DNA from: Methylopila sp. 73B
GTDB lineage: Bacteria > Pseudomonadota > Alphaproteobacteria > Rhizobiales > Methylopilaceae
Assembly: GCF_000526315.1 (NCBI RefSeq)
Contig: NZ_JAFV01000001.1
Coordinates: 2,108,001-2,172,000 of the forward strand
Direction of reading: 5' to 3'
Length of the DNA: 64,000 nt
In this document: positions 35,412 to 44,587 of the stretch, in pieces
How the letters are laid out: each line of letters starts with the position of its first letter
Position numbering within the stretch: the first letter of the stretch is position 1
The notes under the pieces: model-generated
Seen by the model: only the letters and a program-made list of their open reading frames with translations
Database searches by the model: none
What the model was told of the DNA's origin: nothing
Program-made: the position numbers and the translations under genes

Positions 35412-37640
35412 ATGATGAACATCAATTTTCGCGCGCAGGTCTCATGGCTTGCCTTGTGCGCCGCGACGGTTGCGGGAGCCGGAGGGGCCCGGGCGCAGGA
35501 CGCCGCCGGAGGGCAGGACGCCGCCGTCCAGCTCGACGAGATCACAGTGACGGGCGGTCGCGCGCCTCAGCGCATCTCCGAGACCGCGCGCACGATCTAC
35601 GTCCTCGACGGCGACAAGATCCAGGCCAAGGCCCGCGCCGGCCAGACGCTGCAGCAGATCCTCGGCCAGGACATCCCGAGCTTCGACGCCGCGAGCGCCG
35701 GCGGCCGCACCTCCTATGGCCAGAATCTGCGCGGCCGCACGGCGCTCATCCTGATCGACGGCGTGTCGCTGAACTCCGCCCGCGGACTCAGCCGGCAGTT
35801 CGACTCGATCGACCCATTCAACATCGCGCGGGTCGAGGTGCTTTCCGGCGCGACAGCGCTCTACGGCGGCAACGCCACCGGCGGCATCATCAACATCATC
35901 ACCAAGAAGGGGAAGGACGCGGCGCCGGGCGTCCACGGCGAGGCGACGGCCGGGCTCGAGAGCGGCTTCAACAAGGGGAACGACCTTGACCGCAACGCCG
36001 CGGGGGCGCTGACCTACAACAGCGAGCGCTGGGACGCTCGGCTCTCGATGGCGGGCTCCAAGTCCGGCGCGTTCTACGACGGAAGCGGCACGATCCTGGT
36101 GCCCGACATCACCCAGACCTCGACCGCCTTCAACGGGCGCATCGACGTCATGGGCTCGCTCGGCCTCCAAATCGATCCCGGTCGGCGGCTCGAGATCGGC
36201 GCGCAACACTTCAGCAGCGAACAGAACGCGAAGTACGGCTTGTACTACGGCCAGAACTTCGCCGCTCTGCGCGATCCAAGCCTGTTCGAGACCCGCAAGG
36301 GCTACAAATCGGATTTCGACCCCAAGACCGAGCGGTCGATGATCAACGCCAGCTACACGGACTCCAACGTGCTGGGCCAGGAGCTGCTGCTGCAGGGCTT
36401 TTATCGGCGGGAAGAAATCAACTTCCACCCCTTCCCCTACGGCAGCTATTTCGGCGGCAGCGAACAGAACACCGACTACTACGGCTTCAAGGCCGCGCTG
36501 GTCGCCGAGCCGATCGACAAGCTGCGCATCACTTACGGCGTTGATGGCGACAAGGACCGGCTCGCATCGAAGCAGCACATCTTCGACACGCTCACCGCGG
36601 CTCAGACCGGGGGCCTGACCTTCGAGACGATCGGAACAACGGGGCTCTATCCAAAGATCGACGTCCAGACGATCGCGGGCTTCGCGGAGGCCTCCTATGA
36701 CGCCACCGACAAGCTGACGCTCACCGGCGGGGCGCGCTACCAGTACGTCCGAACCAAGGTGGGAAGCTTCGTCGGCGCCGCGCAACAGGTCGCCATCCTG
36801 CAGGGGGCGGCCGTCTCGGCGGGCTCGATACCCGGCGGGTCGACGAACTACGACGCCATCCTGCTCAACGCCGGCGCGGCCTACCGCCTGACCGACGCCC
36901 AGCAGATCTACGCCAACTTCAGCCAAGGCTTCGAGCTGCCCGATCCGGCCAAGTACTACGGCGTCGGATCGTACCAGCTGTCGGGCGGCCACTACACGCT
37001 GCTGAACGGCGCCAGCGTCAGCGGATCGGCGCTCGACGCGATCAAGACCAACTCGTTCGAGGTGGGCTACCGGTTCAACGACGGCGTCTACAATCTCGAA
37101 ACATCGGCCTATTACTCGCTGTCGGACCGCTCCATCGTGCTGAACCGCGCGACGCTTGCGATCGACGTGGAGAAGCAGAAGCGCCGGGTCTACGGCGTCG
37201 AGGCCAAGGCCGGAGCGCAGCTCGGCCATGGCTTCGAGATCGGCGCGGTCGGGCACTGGGTGGACACCGAGGTCCGCGACGACGGGCGCTGGCGCAACGA
37301 CACGGTGGGCAGCGCCAGCGTGTCGAAGCTCGGCGGCCACCTCGGCTGGCAGGGCTATGGCCTCAGCCTCCGCCTTGAGAGCCAGCACGTCTTCGACCTG
37401 AGCGATTCCGACGGTTACAAGATCAACAGCTACACGCTGTTCGACCTAACCGGGGCCTACACCTTCGCGGCCGCCGACGTGACGCTGAACTTCGGCGTCC
37501 ACAACCTCTTCGACAAGACTTACACGACGGTCTGGGGCCAGCGCGCCAAGGCGCTCTATGGCGCGCTCGCGGACGAGTCGATCTTCGACTACAAGGGCCG
37601 CGGCCGAACCTTCGCCGCCTCCGTCACCAAAACGTTCTGA
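35412..37640 (+). CDS. TonB-dependent ferric-siderophore receptor, RhtA/IutA type
   Basis: An outer-membrane receptor of 742 residues without an STN domain. It has a signal peptide (SWLALCAATVAGAGGARAQ), TonB box LDEITVTGG, plug motifs IDGVSLNSARGLSRQFDSID and EVLSGATALYGGNATGGIIN, and the end GRGRTFAASVTKTF. This matches the rhizobactin 1021/aerobactin (citrate-hydroxamate) receptor group. The ATG at 35412 follows GGGGA; a TTG at 35397 would only add five residues. An RhtX/FptX-type permease gene follows 108 bases later, which strengthens the assignment. No siderophore biosynthesis gene is present. Confidence 0.87.
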   Translation: MMNINFRAQVSWLALCAATVAGAGGARAQDAAGGQDAAVQLDEITVTGGRAPQRISETARTIYVLDGDKIQAKARAGQTLQQILGQDIPSFDAASAGGRTSYGQNLRGRTALILIDGVSLNSARGLSRQFDSIDPFNIARVEVLSGATALYGGNATGGIINIITKKGKDAAPGVHGEATAGLESGFNKGNDLDRNAAGALTYNSERWDARLSMAGSKSGAFYDGSGTILVPDITQTSTAFNGRIDVMGSLGLQIDPGRRLEIGAQHFSSEQNAKYGLYYGQNFAALRDPSLFETRKGYKSDFDPKTERSMINASYTDSNVLGQELLLQGFYRREEINFHPFPYGSYFGGSEQNTDYYGFKAALVAEPIDKLRITYGVDGDKDRLASKQHIFDTLTAAQTGGLTFETIGTTGLYPKIDVQTIAGFAEASYDATDKLTLTGGARYQYVRTKVGSFVGAAQQVAILQGAAVSAGSIPGGSTNYDAILLNAGAAYRLTDAQQIYANFSQGFELPDPAKYYGVGSYQLSGGHYTLLNGASVSGSALDAIKTNSFEVGYRFNDGVYNLETSAYYSLSDRSIVLNRATLAIDVEKQKRRVYGVEAKAGAQLGHGFEIGAVGHWVDTEVRDDGRWRNDTVGSASVSKLGGHLGWQGYGLSLRLESQHVFDLSDSDGYKINSYTLFDLTGAYTFAAADVTLNFGVHNLFDKTYTTVWGQRAKALYGALADESIFDYKGRGRTFAASVTKTF

Positions 37641-37748
37641 GGCGTGACCGGCGATCGCGCTTCCTCGTATTGGCTCGTTTCCGGCCGCGGGCGCGCCCCG
37701 CGGCCGACGCGCGTTTCCTGAGCCCACATCCGCACCGCAGGACAGCCC

Positions 37749-39029
37749 GTGCCGCACCCCGCCCCCCTCGACCGCCCCGCCCCTGACGCACCGGCGCGGG
37801 CGGGAGTCGTCCGCCTCTACGCCATCCTCGGCGGGCTCTACCTCGCGCAGGGCGTGCCGACCTATCTGCTGCTAGTGGCGCTGCCCCCGATCATGCGCGA
37901 GTCCGGCGCCTCGCTCACCGTCATCGGCCTGTTCTCGCTGCTGATGCTGCCGCTGATCCTGAAGTTCGCCGTCGCGCCGCTGGTCGACCGATGGTCCCCG
38001 GCGCCGCGGCTCGGCCACCGCCGGGGCTGGGTCGCGCCCACTCAGATCCTCGTCAGCCTCGGCATCGCCTCGATGGCGCTGTTCGAGCCCAACCAGGCGG
38101 GGGCGCTGTTCGCCATCGGACTCTGCATCACCGTGCTGTCGTCCCTGCAGGACATCGCGACCGACGGCTACGCCGTCCGCAACCTGACGGCGACGTCGCG
38201 CCCGATCGGCAACGCGATCCAGGCCGGCGCGGTGGCGCTCGGCGTCATCATCGGCGGGACGCTGGCGCTGGTGCTGTTCCGCGCCGTGGGCTGGCAGGCG
38301 ACCATCCTCACGGTCGCCACGCTGTCGCTGCTTCCGCTGGCCGCGACAGTTTGGATGACGGAGGACGCGCGTCCATCCGAGCCTGGAGCTCCTCGTCCGA
38401 GCGTGCTCGGATTCTTTCGCCGGCCGAACGTCTGGCTCATCCTCGCGTTCGCGCTGACTTACCGGGCGAGCGAGGGCCTCGTACGCGGTATGGAGGGACC
38501 TTATCTCATCGACCGCGGTCTGCCGATGTCTTGGATCGGCTATCTGTCGGGCGGCTCGGCGGCAACCGCCGGCCTGCTCGGCGCCCTCATCGCGGCGGCG
38601 CTGATCCGAAAGACGGGCCTGACCGCTACCCTGATCCTGCTCGGGGTTTTGCGCAGCCTCTGCTTCCTCGCCTTCACGCTCAGCGCGTTCGACGTGCTGC
38701 CGGGCTTCGCGGTCGCGATGTCCGCCTCCGCGGTCCAGACCTTCATCCGCTACATGGAGTTGGTCGCGATTTACTCGCTGTTCATGAGCGTCGCCTCAGA
38801 CGACCAGCCCGGCACCGACTTCACGATCCTCGTCTGCGCCGAGCTCGTGATCTATCTCGTCGGCTCCTCGCTCGCGGGACTGCTCGCCGACGCGCTCGGC
38901 TACGGCGCGCTGTTCGGCCTGGCGACGGCGGTCTCTATCCTCGGGGTCGCCGCGTCATCGCTGTTGCTTGGAACAATGGAACGAAGGAACGCCGCCGAAC
39001 CTCACACTCAGACCGATGCGCAAAATTGA
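37749..39029 (+). CDS. rhtX: RhtX/FptX-type siderophore MFS importer
   Basis: A 426-residue, 12-helix major-facilitator protein with GLYLAQGVPTYLLLVALPPI, ITVLSSLQDIATDGYAVRNL and PIGNAIQAGAVALGVIIGG, characteristic of the RhtX/FptX family. These single-protein inner-membrane permeases import whole siderophores (rhizobactin 1021 or pyochelin) in place of an ABC transporter. With the RhtA-type receptor upstream it makes a two-protein uptake path. The start is a GTG at 37749. The 248 bp after it (39030-39277) hold no convincing gene, only a possible decayed EF-hand-like scrap. Confidence 0.88.
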   Translation: MPHPAPLDRPAPDAPARAGVVRLYAILGGLYLAQGVPTYLLLVALPPIMRESGASLTVIGLFSLLMLPLILKFAVAPLVDRWSPAPRLGHRRGWVAPTQILVSLGIASMALFEPNQAGALFAIGLCITVLSSLQDIATDGYAVRNLTATSRPIGNAIQAGAVALGVIIGGTLALVLFRAVGWQATILTVATLSLLPLAATVWMTEDARPSEPGAPRPSVLGFFRRPNVWLILAFALTYRASEGLVRGMEGPYLIDRGLPMSWIGYLSGGSAATAGLLGALIAAALIRKTGLTATLILLGVLRSLCFLAFTLSAFDVLPGFAVAMSASAVQTFIRYMELVAIYSLFMSVASDDQPGTDFTILVCAELVIYLVGSSLAGLLADALGYGALFGLATAVSILGVAASSLLLGTMERRNAAEPHTQTDAQN

Positions 39030-39277
39030 TCCATAGTGTGGTGTTCTGAGGGAGTTGTCGGCTACCCGACGTTTATAGCGTGCTTTCCATATTGGCTTGC
39101 GGCGGCTGTAGCGCTTGAGCCTTAAGGCGCTTGTTCACGGCCGCCGCATCCATCCCGATCGGTCCACAACCTGGACAGCGTAAGGCGCCCAGCCCATCGC
39201 CTTGCCGTCGCCGTCGCGATCCTCAGCCGCACCGACGGCTATATCCGGACGCAACGCCAACGAAATAGAGCGCCAGC

Positions 39278-40036
39278 TCAGGCTTGGGCTATGTCCTTCA
39301 GCCCAGCGACCACCGCGGCGCTCGTCAGGACGGTGTGCTCGGCAAGCGCCTCCGCGAAGGCCTCGGCCCGGCCGGCGACGAACAGCGCGGTGAAGCGCTC
39401 GTGCTCCGCGAGCGAGGCGTCCCAGCGGCCGGGATCGAGGTTCGCCTGGGCGCGGGCGCGGTAAATCTTGGCGCTGAGGCCCGACCACAGGCCGTCCAGC
39501 ACGGCGTTCCCCGCGAGCCGGGTGATCTCGCGGTGGATGTCCTGATTCTGGCGGAAGTACTCCGGACGCGCGCCCGCATAGTGATGCGCGACGAGTTCGG
39601 CGTGCATGACCTCGAGGCGCTCCACGTCAGCCGCGGTCGCGGCGGCGGCGGCGCGGAGCCCCGCCAGCCGGTCGAGGGCGACGAGCACGTCGAACGCCGC
39701 GGCGACCTCCGCCACATCCACCGGCGCGACCACCGGCGTTCGGTGCGGACGCAACAGGATCAGCCCTTCCGAGGCCAGCACCTTGAAGCCTTCGCGCAGC
39801 GGTGTGCGCGACACGCCGAAGGTCTCGCACAGCATCTTCTCGGGCAAAGGGCTGCCGGGACGCAACTCGCCCTCCAGCACCATCTGGCGCAGCCGCGCGG
39901 TGAGCTGATCGTGCAGAGAGGCCGTGTTCAGCGGCGATGCGGCCGAACCGCCGGAGAGCTTGAGGCGGTCCGGCTGGAACTTCATCCGGGCGCGCGCCCG
40001 GGCCGGCTTCGTCGCCCCTGCCTCTGATTTCGGCAT
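39278..40036 (-). CDS. GntR/FadR-subfamily regulator (FCD domain)
   Basis: 252 residues: a winged-helix GntR domain at about 35-95 (LHDQLTARLRQMVLEGELRP ... KMLCETFGVSRTPLREGFKV) and a helical FCD ligand domain at about 105-245 with the metal-binding His residues (QNQDIHREI and AEHTVL). It is divergent from the importer operon starting at 40187, so it is probably its repressor, responding to the imported compound or a product. The AT-rich region 40070-40125, with a repeated ATATCG, is the likely promoter/operator. Confidence 0.9.
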   Translation of the reverse strand: MPKSEAGATKPARARARMKFQPDRLKLSGGSAASPLNTASLHDQLTARLRQMVLEGELRPGSPLPEKMLCETFGVSRTPLREGFKVLASEGLILLRPHRTPVVAPVDVAEVAAAFDVLVALDRLAGLRAAAAATAADVERLEVMHAELVAHHYAGARPEYFRQNQDIHREITRLAGNAVLDGLWSGLSAKIYRARAQANLDPGRWDASLAEHERFTALFVAGRAEAFAEALAEHTVLTSAAVVAGLKDIAQA

Positions 40037-40186
40037 TTGCCCGCCACCCCTGCTTCACAAATCGACACGACATCCTTCGAAACATATTTTATCACACTGA
40101 AATATCGAACGTAAATTCATATCGCATACCGCATGCGTCTTGCAGATCCGCGGCAAGGGCGCAGCGGGCGAACCGGAGACCCGTCG

Positions 40187-41203
40187 ATGAGCAGCATGCC
40201 CCTCTTCCGCGTCGCCCGCCGCTTCGCGGCGGCGCTCGCCTTCGTGACGCTCGCCGCAGGCGCGGCGGCTGCGCAGGAGCCGGTCAAACTTGGCTACGCC
40301 AAGTGCGCGCATTGCACCCCGCTGACGCTGGTGCCCGAGAACGCCAAGGGCGCCAAGGTCGAGGCCATCGGCTTCACCACCGGCAACGACGTGCTGACCG
40401 CTCTGGTCTCCAAGAGCATCGATGTGGCGCAGGTCACCTACCTGCACTACGCGACCGCGCTCGACCGCGGTTTCGACGTGGTGGCGATCTCCGGCCAGGT
40501 CAGCGGCGGCTCCACCCTGCTCGCCGCGAACGACCTGCCGGTCGACGCCGACGATTGGACCGCCCTCAAGGCGCTGATCGCCAAGCACAAGGAGGACGGC
40601 AAGCCGTTCCGCGTGGCCGCCTCGCGCGGCAATGCGCAGGACATCCACATGCGCGGCGCCTTCGCCAAGCAGGGCATCGACGTCAACAAGGACGTCACCT
40701 TCGTCAACATCCCCAACCCGTCGGACCACATCCAGGCGCTGCGGCGCGGCGAGGTGGAGATGATCTGCACCGTCGAGCCGTTCGGCACGCAGATCCTGCA
40801 GTCGAAGGGCGCCAAGCTGTTCACGCACCCCTACGACCAGCCCGCCGGCAGGCTGACCAACCTGATGGTCACGCGCTCCGACATGATCGCCTCCAATCCC
40901 GAGGGCGTGCAGGCCGTCGTCGGAGGGGTCGTCGCGGTCAACGAGAAGATCTCGGCCGACAAGGGCCTCTGGGCGGACGTGATCGTGAAGGTCACGGGCC
41001 TCGACCGAAAGATCGCCGAGGGCGCGATCGGCAATCTCTACCCCGACGCGCCGATGCACCGTCCCGAGGCGATCGCGATCGCCGGCATGATGCGCGACCT
41101 GAAGTACATCTCGAAGGACGTAACGGCCAAGGTCGAGGCCAACATGGACTACAGCTTCCTGGAAGCGGCGACCGGCAAGCCGAAGACCGAGCTCGGCTAC
41201 TGA
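40187..41203 (+). CDS. NMT1/SsuA-type ABC substrate-binding protein
   Basis: 338 residues with a signal peptide (FRVARRFAAALAFVTLAAGAAAAQ). The mature protein (VKLGYAKCAHCTPLTLVPEN ... DVAQVTYLHYATALDRGFDV) is of the SsuA/TauA/NrtA/NMT1 group, which binds sulfonates, pyrimidine precursors, nitrate and other small anions. A Cys-Ala-His-Cys motif lies at the start of the first lobe, which is unusual in the family. The ATG at 40187 with CGGAG upstream fits the signal peptide; an earlier in-frame start at 40133 is unlikely. It overlaps the permease start by one base. Substrate unknown. Confidence 0.87.
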   Translation: MSSMPLFRVARRFAAALAFVTLAAGAAAAQEPVKLGYAKCAHCTPLTLVPENAKGAKVEAIGFTTGNDVLTALVSKSIDVAQVTYLHYATALDRGFDVVAISGQVSGGSTLLAANDLPVDADDWTALKALIAKHKEDGKPFRVAASRGNAQDIHMRGAFAKQGIDVNKDVTFVNIPNPSDHIQALRRGEVEMICTVEPFGTQILQSKGAKLFTHPYDQPAGRLTNLMVTRSDMIASNPEGVQAVVGGVVAVNEKISADKGLWADVIVKVTGLDRKIAEGAIGNLYPDAPMHRPEAIAIAGMMRDLKYISKDVTAKVEANMDYSFLEAATGKPKTELGY

Positions 41204-42024
41204 TGGGGACCGCGGCGCCGGCCCGCTGGCAGCGCGTGCTGGAGCGCGCGGCCGTCCCTGTCCTGCTCGTCGCGGGGTGGGAGATCTTCTCCCGCTCCGG
41301 CGTGCTGCCGGAGTCCCTGCTGCCGGCGCCGTCGATGGTGGCGCTGGCCTGGGCCGACTGGCTGACGGGCTACAGCGGCGACACCCAGAGCCACAGCGGC
41401 AGGTGGCTCGCGGACACCGCTGCGAGCTCGGCCCGGGTGCTCGCGGGCTTTGCGATCGCCGCCGCGCTCGGCGTCGGCCTCGGCGTCGCGATCGGCTGGT
41501 CGCGGCGGATCGAGGCGGTGATCGAACCGACGCTGCAGACCCTGCGGCCGATCCCCCCCGTGTCGTGGATCCCGCTCGCGATCATCTGGTTCGGCATCGC
41601 CGACAAGCCGGCGATCTTCCTCGTGTTCCTCGGCGCGTTCTTTCCCATCCTGCTCAACACCATCCACGGCGTGAAGAGCTGCGACCGGGACCTGATCCGC
41701 GCGGGCGCCATGGTCGGCGGGGATCAGGGCAAGCTGCTGCGCTTCATCGTGGTGCCGGCCGCCATGCCCAGCATCTTCGCGGGCCTCCGCATCGCGGTGG
41801 GCTCCGCCTGGATGCTCACCGTCACGGCCGAGATGGTCGCGGTGAAAAGCGGCCTCGGCTACGTGCTTTGGGATTCCTACTACTTCCTCCGCTACGACAT
41901 CGTGCTCGCGGCCATGGCCTCGATCGGCCTCCTCGGCTTCCTCAGCGATCTCGCGATCCGTGCGGTGATGAACCGGACGCTGCGGTGGCGGCGCGGCGCG
42001 ACGCTGCGCGGCGGAGAGGGCTGA
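41203..42024 (+). CDS. SsuC/TauC-type ABC permease
   Basis: 273 residues with six membrane helices of the BPD_transp_1 type and the ATPase-contact loop EAA motif near DLIRAGAMVGGDQGKLLRFI. It starts MGTAAPARWQRVLERAAVPV, at the ATG overlapping the TGA of the binding-protein gene (41201-41205). Longer frames from 40303 are out-of-frame readings of the upstream gene. It forms the membrane channel of the importer with the ATPase gene 4 bases downstream. Confidence 0.9.
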   Translation: MGTAAPARWQRVLERAAVPVLLVAGWEIFSRSGVLPESLLPAPSMVALAWADWLTGYSGDTQSHSGRWLADTAASSARVLAGFAIAAALGVGLGVAIGWSRRIEAVIEPTLQTLRPIPPVSWIPLAIIWFGIADKPAIFLVFLGAFFPILLNTIHGVKSCDRDLIRAGAMVGGDQGKLLRFIVVPAAMPSIFAGLRIAVGSAWMLTVTAEMVAVKSGLGYVLWDSYYFLRYDIVLAAMASIGLLGFLSDLAIRAVMNRTLRWRRGATLRGGEG

Positions 42025-42028
42025 CCCC

Positions 42029-42796
42029 ATGGCGACCATCGATATTCGCGGCGTCTCGAAGCTGTTCCGGGACTCCAAGCGCAACGTGGACGTGGCGGCG
42101 CTCACCGACGTCGACCTCACGGTGCGGCGCAACAAGTTCATCTGCCTGCTGGGGCCGAGCGGCTGCGGAAAGTCCACGCTTCTCAACATGATCGCCGGCT
42201 TCGAGACGCCGACCTCCGGCGAGGTGCTGGTCGACGGCCAGGCCGTCGCAGGGCCCGGTTCCGACCGGGGGGTCGTGTTCCAGCAGGCGAACCTGATGCC
42301 CTGGCTGCCGGTGTGGGAGAACGTGGCGTTCCACCTGAAGCTCCGCGGCGGCCTGAAGGCCGTTCGGCGCGAGCAGGCCCAGCGCTACATCGACCTCGTC
42401 GGCCTCACGGGCTTCGAGAACCATTACCCCTCGGAACTGTCGGGCGGCATGAACCAGCGTGTCGGCATCGCCCGCGCTTTGCTCATGAACCCTGGCGTCA
42501 TCCTGATGGACGAGCCGTTCGGCGCGCTCGACGAGCAGACCCGCATGGACATGCAGACCGAGCTCATCCGCATCTGGGAGCGGCATCAGGGCACGATCGT
42601 GTTCGTGACCCACGGCGTCGACGAGGCGCTCACCCTCGGCACCCACGTGGCGGTGATGAGCGCCCGTCCCGGCCGGATCTCCGAGATCATCCCGATCGAC
42701 CTGCCGCGCCCGCGCGACGTCACGGGGCCGCGCTTCAACGAGATGAAGCGCCACATCCTCCATTTGCTCCGTCCTGGCCGCGTCGCGGCCGCCTGA
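42029..42796 (+). CDS. SsuB/TauB-type ABC ATPase
   Basis: 255 residues with Walker A GPSGCGKST (about 44-52), Q-loop VVFQQANLMPW, signature LSGGMNQRVGIARALL, Walker B VILMDEPFGALDEQ and H-loop VTHGVDEAL. It energises the importer encoded just upstream. The three-gene transporter is followed without a terminator by three enzyme genes, so the imported compound is probably their substrate. Confidence 0.92.
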   Translation: MATIDIRGVSKLFRDSKRNVDVAALTDVDLTVRRNKFICLLGPSGCGKSTLLNMIAGFETPTSGEVLVDGQAVAGPGSDRGVVFQQANLMPWLPVWENVAFHLKLRGGLKAVRREQAQRYIDLVGLTGFENHYPSELSGGMNQRVGIARALLMNPGVILMDEPFGALDEQTRMDMQTELIRIWERHQGTIVFVTHGVDEALTLGTHVAVMSARPGRISEIIPIDLPRPRDVTGPRFNEMKRHILHLLRPGRVAAA

Positions 42797-42827
42797 GCGC
42801 ACTCCCGTCTCCACAGGTTCAAGCATC

Positions 42828-43556
42828 ATGACGCGACGCGTACTCCTCGGCATGCTCACTCCGTCCTCAAACACCGTGCTGGAGCCGGTCACCCAGGCCA
42901 TGGTCGCAGGCCTGCCGGAGGTCTCGGCCCATTTCGGGCGCTTCAAGGTCACCGAGATCGCGCTCTCCGGCGCGGCGCTGGCCCAGTTCGAGGACGCCGA
43001 GATCCTGCGGGCGGCCGAACTGCTCGCCCACGCCAAGGTCGACGTCATCGCCTGGAACGGCACCTCCTCGGGCTGGCTCGGATTCAACGCCGACGAGCGG
43101 CTGTGCGAGCGCATCACCGCCGCGACCGGGATCAAGACCACGACCTCCATGCTGGCCCTGAACGAGATCCTGAAGACGACCGGCGTCACCCGCGCCGGCC
43201 TCGTCACCCCCTACCGCGACGACGTGCAGGCCAAGATCCTCGCGAACTACGCCAAGCTCGGCGTCGACTTCTCGAACGAACGCCACCTTGGCCTGCAGGA
43301 CAACTTCTCCTTCTCCGAGGTCACCGCCGAGCAGCTCACGGAAATGGCGCGCGCGGTGGCCGCGGACGGCGTCCAGGCGCTCGCGGTGGTGTGCACCAAC
43401 CTGCGCGCCGGGCCGCTGGTGGAGGCGCTGGAGCGCGAGCTGGAGCTGCCGGTCTACGACACGATCGCGACGGTCGTCTGGAAGAGCCTGATCCTCGCGG
43501 GCGTCGACCCCAAGCGCGTCGAGGGCTGGGGCTCGCTGTTCCGCGACGTGGCGTGA
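42828..43556 (+). CDS. arylmalonate decarboxylase/maleate isomerase-like protein (Asp/Glu racemase superfamily)
   Basis: A 242-residue Asp/Glu-racemase-fold protein. The N-terminus MLTPSSNTVLEP is typical of maleate cis-trans isomerases. The second catalytic cysteine is present (VVCTNLRAG, Cys189), but where isomerases and racemases have the first cysteine (CTSGS-type) this protein has WNGTSSGW (Asn77-Gly78). One cysteine plus glycine is the arrangement of arylmalonate decarboxylase, so decarboxylation or a non-racemase reaction is possible. It is followed by a coupled epimerase and an SDR gene (GTGA overlap at 43553-43556). The reaction is not known. Confidence 0.8.
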   Translation: MTRRVLLGMLTPSSNTVLEPVTQAMVAGLPEVSAHFGRFKVTEIALSGAALAQFEDAEILRAAELLAHAKVDVIAWNGTSSGWLGFNADERLCERITAATGIKTTTSMLALNEILKTTGVTRAGLVTPYRDDVQAKILANYAKLGVDFSNERHLGLQDNFSFSEVTAEQLTEMARAVAADGVQALAVVCTNLRAGPLVEALERELELPVYDTIATVVWKSLILAGVDPKRVEGWGSLFRDVA

Positions 43557-44587
43557 CCGCCTCGACGGCGAGCGCGGACGGCCCGGTCTTCGTCGCCGGG
43601 GGCTCCGGCTTCGTCGGCCTCGCGCTCTGCGAGGCCCTGCTCGAGGCCGGCGTCGCGGTGACGAGCTACGATCTCGCGCCGCCCCCGCGGGAAGCGACCG
43701 ACCTCTTCGCCCGGCTTCCCGGCGCGTTCGACGCCGTCTGGGGAGATGTCCGCGACGGCGGGGCGCTTCTCCAGGCGATGGCGCGCAGCGGCGCCCCGCG
43801 CGTCGCGTCGCTCGCGGCGCTGACGGCGGGACCGGAGCGCGAGCGCGCGACCCCGCGCGCGATCTTTGAGGTCAACGTCGGCGGCGCGCTCGCAGTGGCG
43901 GAGGCGGCCGCCGCGTGCGGCGCGGCGCGCGTCGTCCACCTCAGCTCGGGCTCCGTCTACGGCGCGAGCGGCCGCACGGCGGACGTCCTCGACGAGAACG
44001 CGACACCGCTCGCGCCCGAAGGCCTTTACGAAATCTCCAAACAGGCGGCGGAAGCGGCCGTGCTCCGGTTTGGGGCCCTCCGCGGGCTCGACATCCGCGT
44101 GGGCCGGCTTGGAACATGCTTCGGCCGCTGGGAGCGAGCGACCGGCGCCCGCGACACGCCGAGCGCGCCGTTCCAGATTCTGGCCCAGGCGCTCAGGGGC
44201 GAGGAGATCGTTCTGCCGCGCCCGCACCCGCGCGACTGGCTCTACGCCCGCGACGCCGCGGCCGCGATCCGCGCGCTGCTCGACGCGTCCAACCCGCCCC
44301 GGCGGGTCTACAACCTCGGCGCCGGCCACGTCTGGCCGCTGACGGCGCTCTGCGAACGCCTTGGCGCCGCTCGGCCCAATCTCCGCTGGCGACTTGCGAA
44401 AGCAGGCGAACCCGGGACCGTCGCGCTCTACGCGCCCTATGACCGCGCGTCGATGGCGATAGGACGCCTCCGCGCCGACACCGGCTTCACGCCCGGCTTC
44501 GACCTCGACGCGGCGCTTGCCGACTGGCTCGCCTTCTCCGACGCAAACCTCGCCCTCGTCTCCGCCCCCTGGGAAAGCGCCCCATGA
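43553..44587 (+). CDS. NAD-dependent epimerase/dehydratase-family protein
   Basis: 344 residues from the GTG at 43553, which overlaps the previous stop. It is an extended SDR: Rossmann motif VAGGSGFVGLALCEALLEAG at the start, catalytic Ser in HLSSGSVYGAS and Tyr-x3-Lys in LYEISKQAAEAA. It probably oxidises or epimerises the product of the AMDase-like protein or a sugar-acid-like compound. It overlaps the next SDR gene by 4 bases (44584-44587). Longer frames starting at 43103 are readings of the upstream gene in another frame. Confidence 0.85.
   Translation: MTASTASADGPVFVAGGSGFVGLALCEALLEAGVAVTSYDLAPPPREATDLFARLPGAFDAVWGDVRDGGALLQAMARSGAPRVASLAALTAGPERERATPRAIFEVNVGGALAVAEAAAACGAARVVHLSSGSVYGASGRTADVLDENATPLAPEGLYEISKQAAEAAVLRFGALRGLDIRVGRLGTCFGRWERATGARDTPSAPFQILAQALRGEEIVLPRPHPRDWLYARDAAAAIRALLDASNPPRRVYNLGAGHVWPLTALCERLGAARPNLRWRLAKAGEPGTVALYAPYDRASMAIGRLRADTGFTPGFDLDAALADWLAFSDANLALVSAPWESAP

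Noticed and set aside
39030-39277. Minus-strand frame with DRDGDGK, EF-hand-like
   Set aside because: Too short, no start or partner helix, and it overlaps the GntR gene in another frame.
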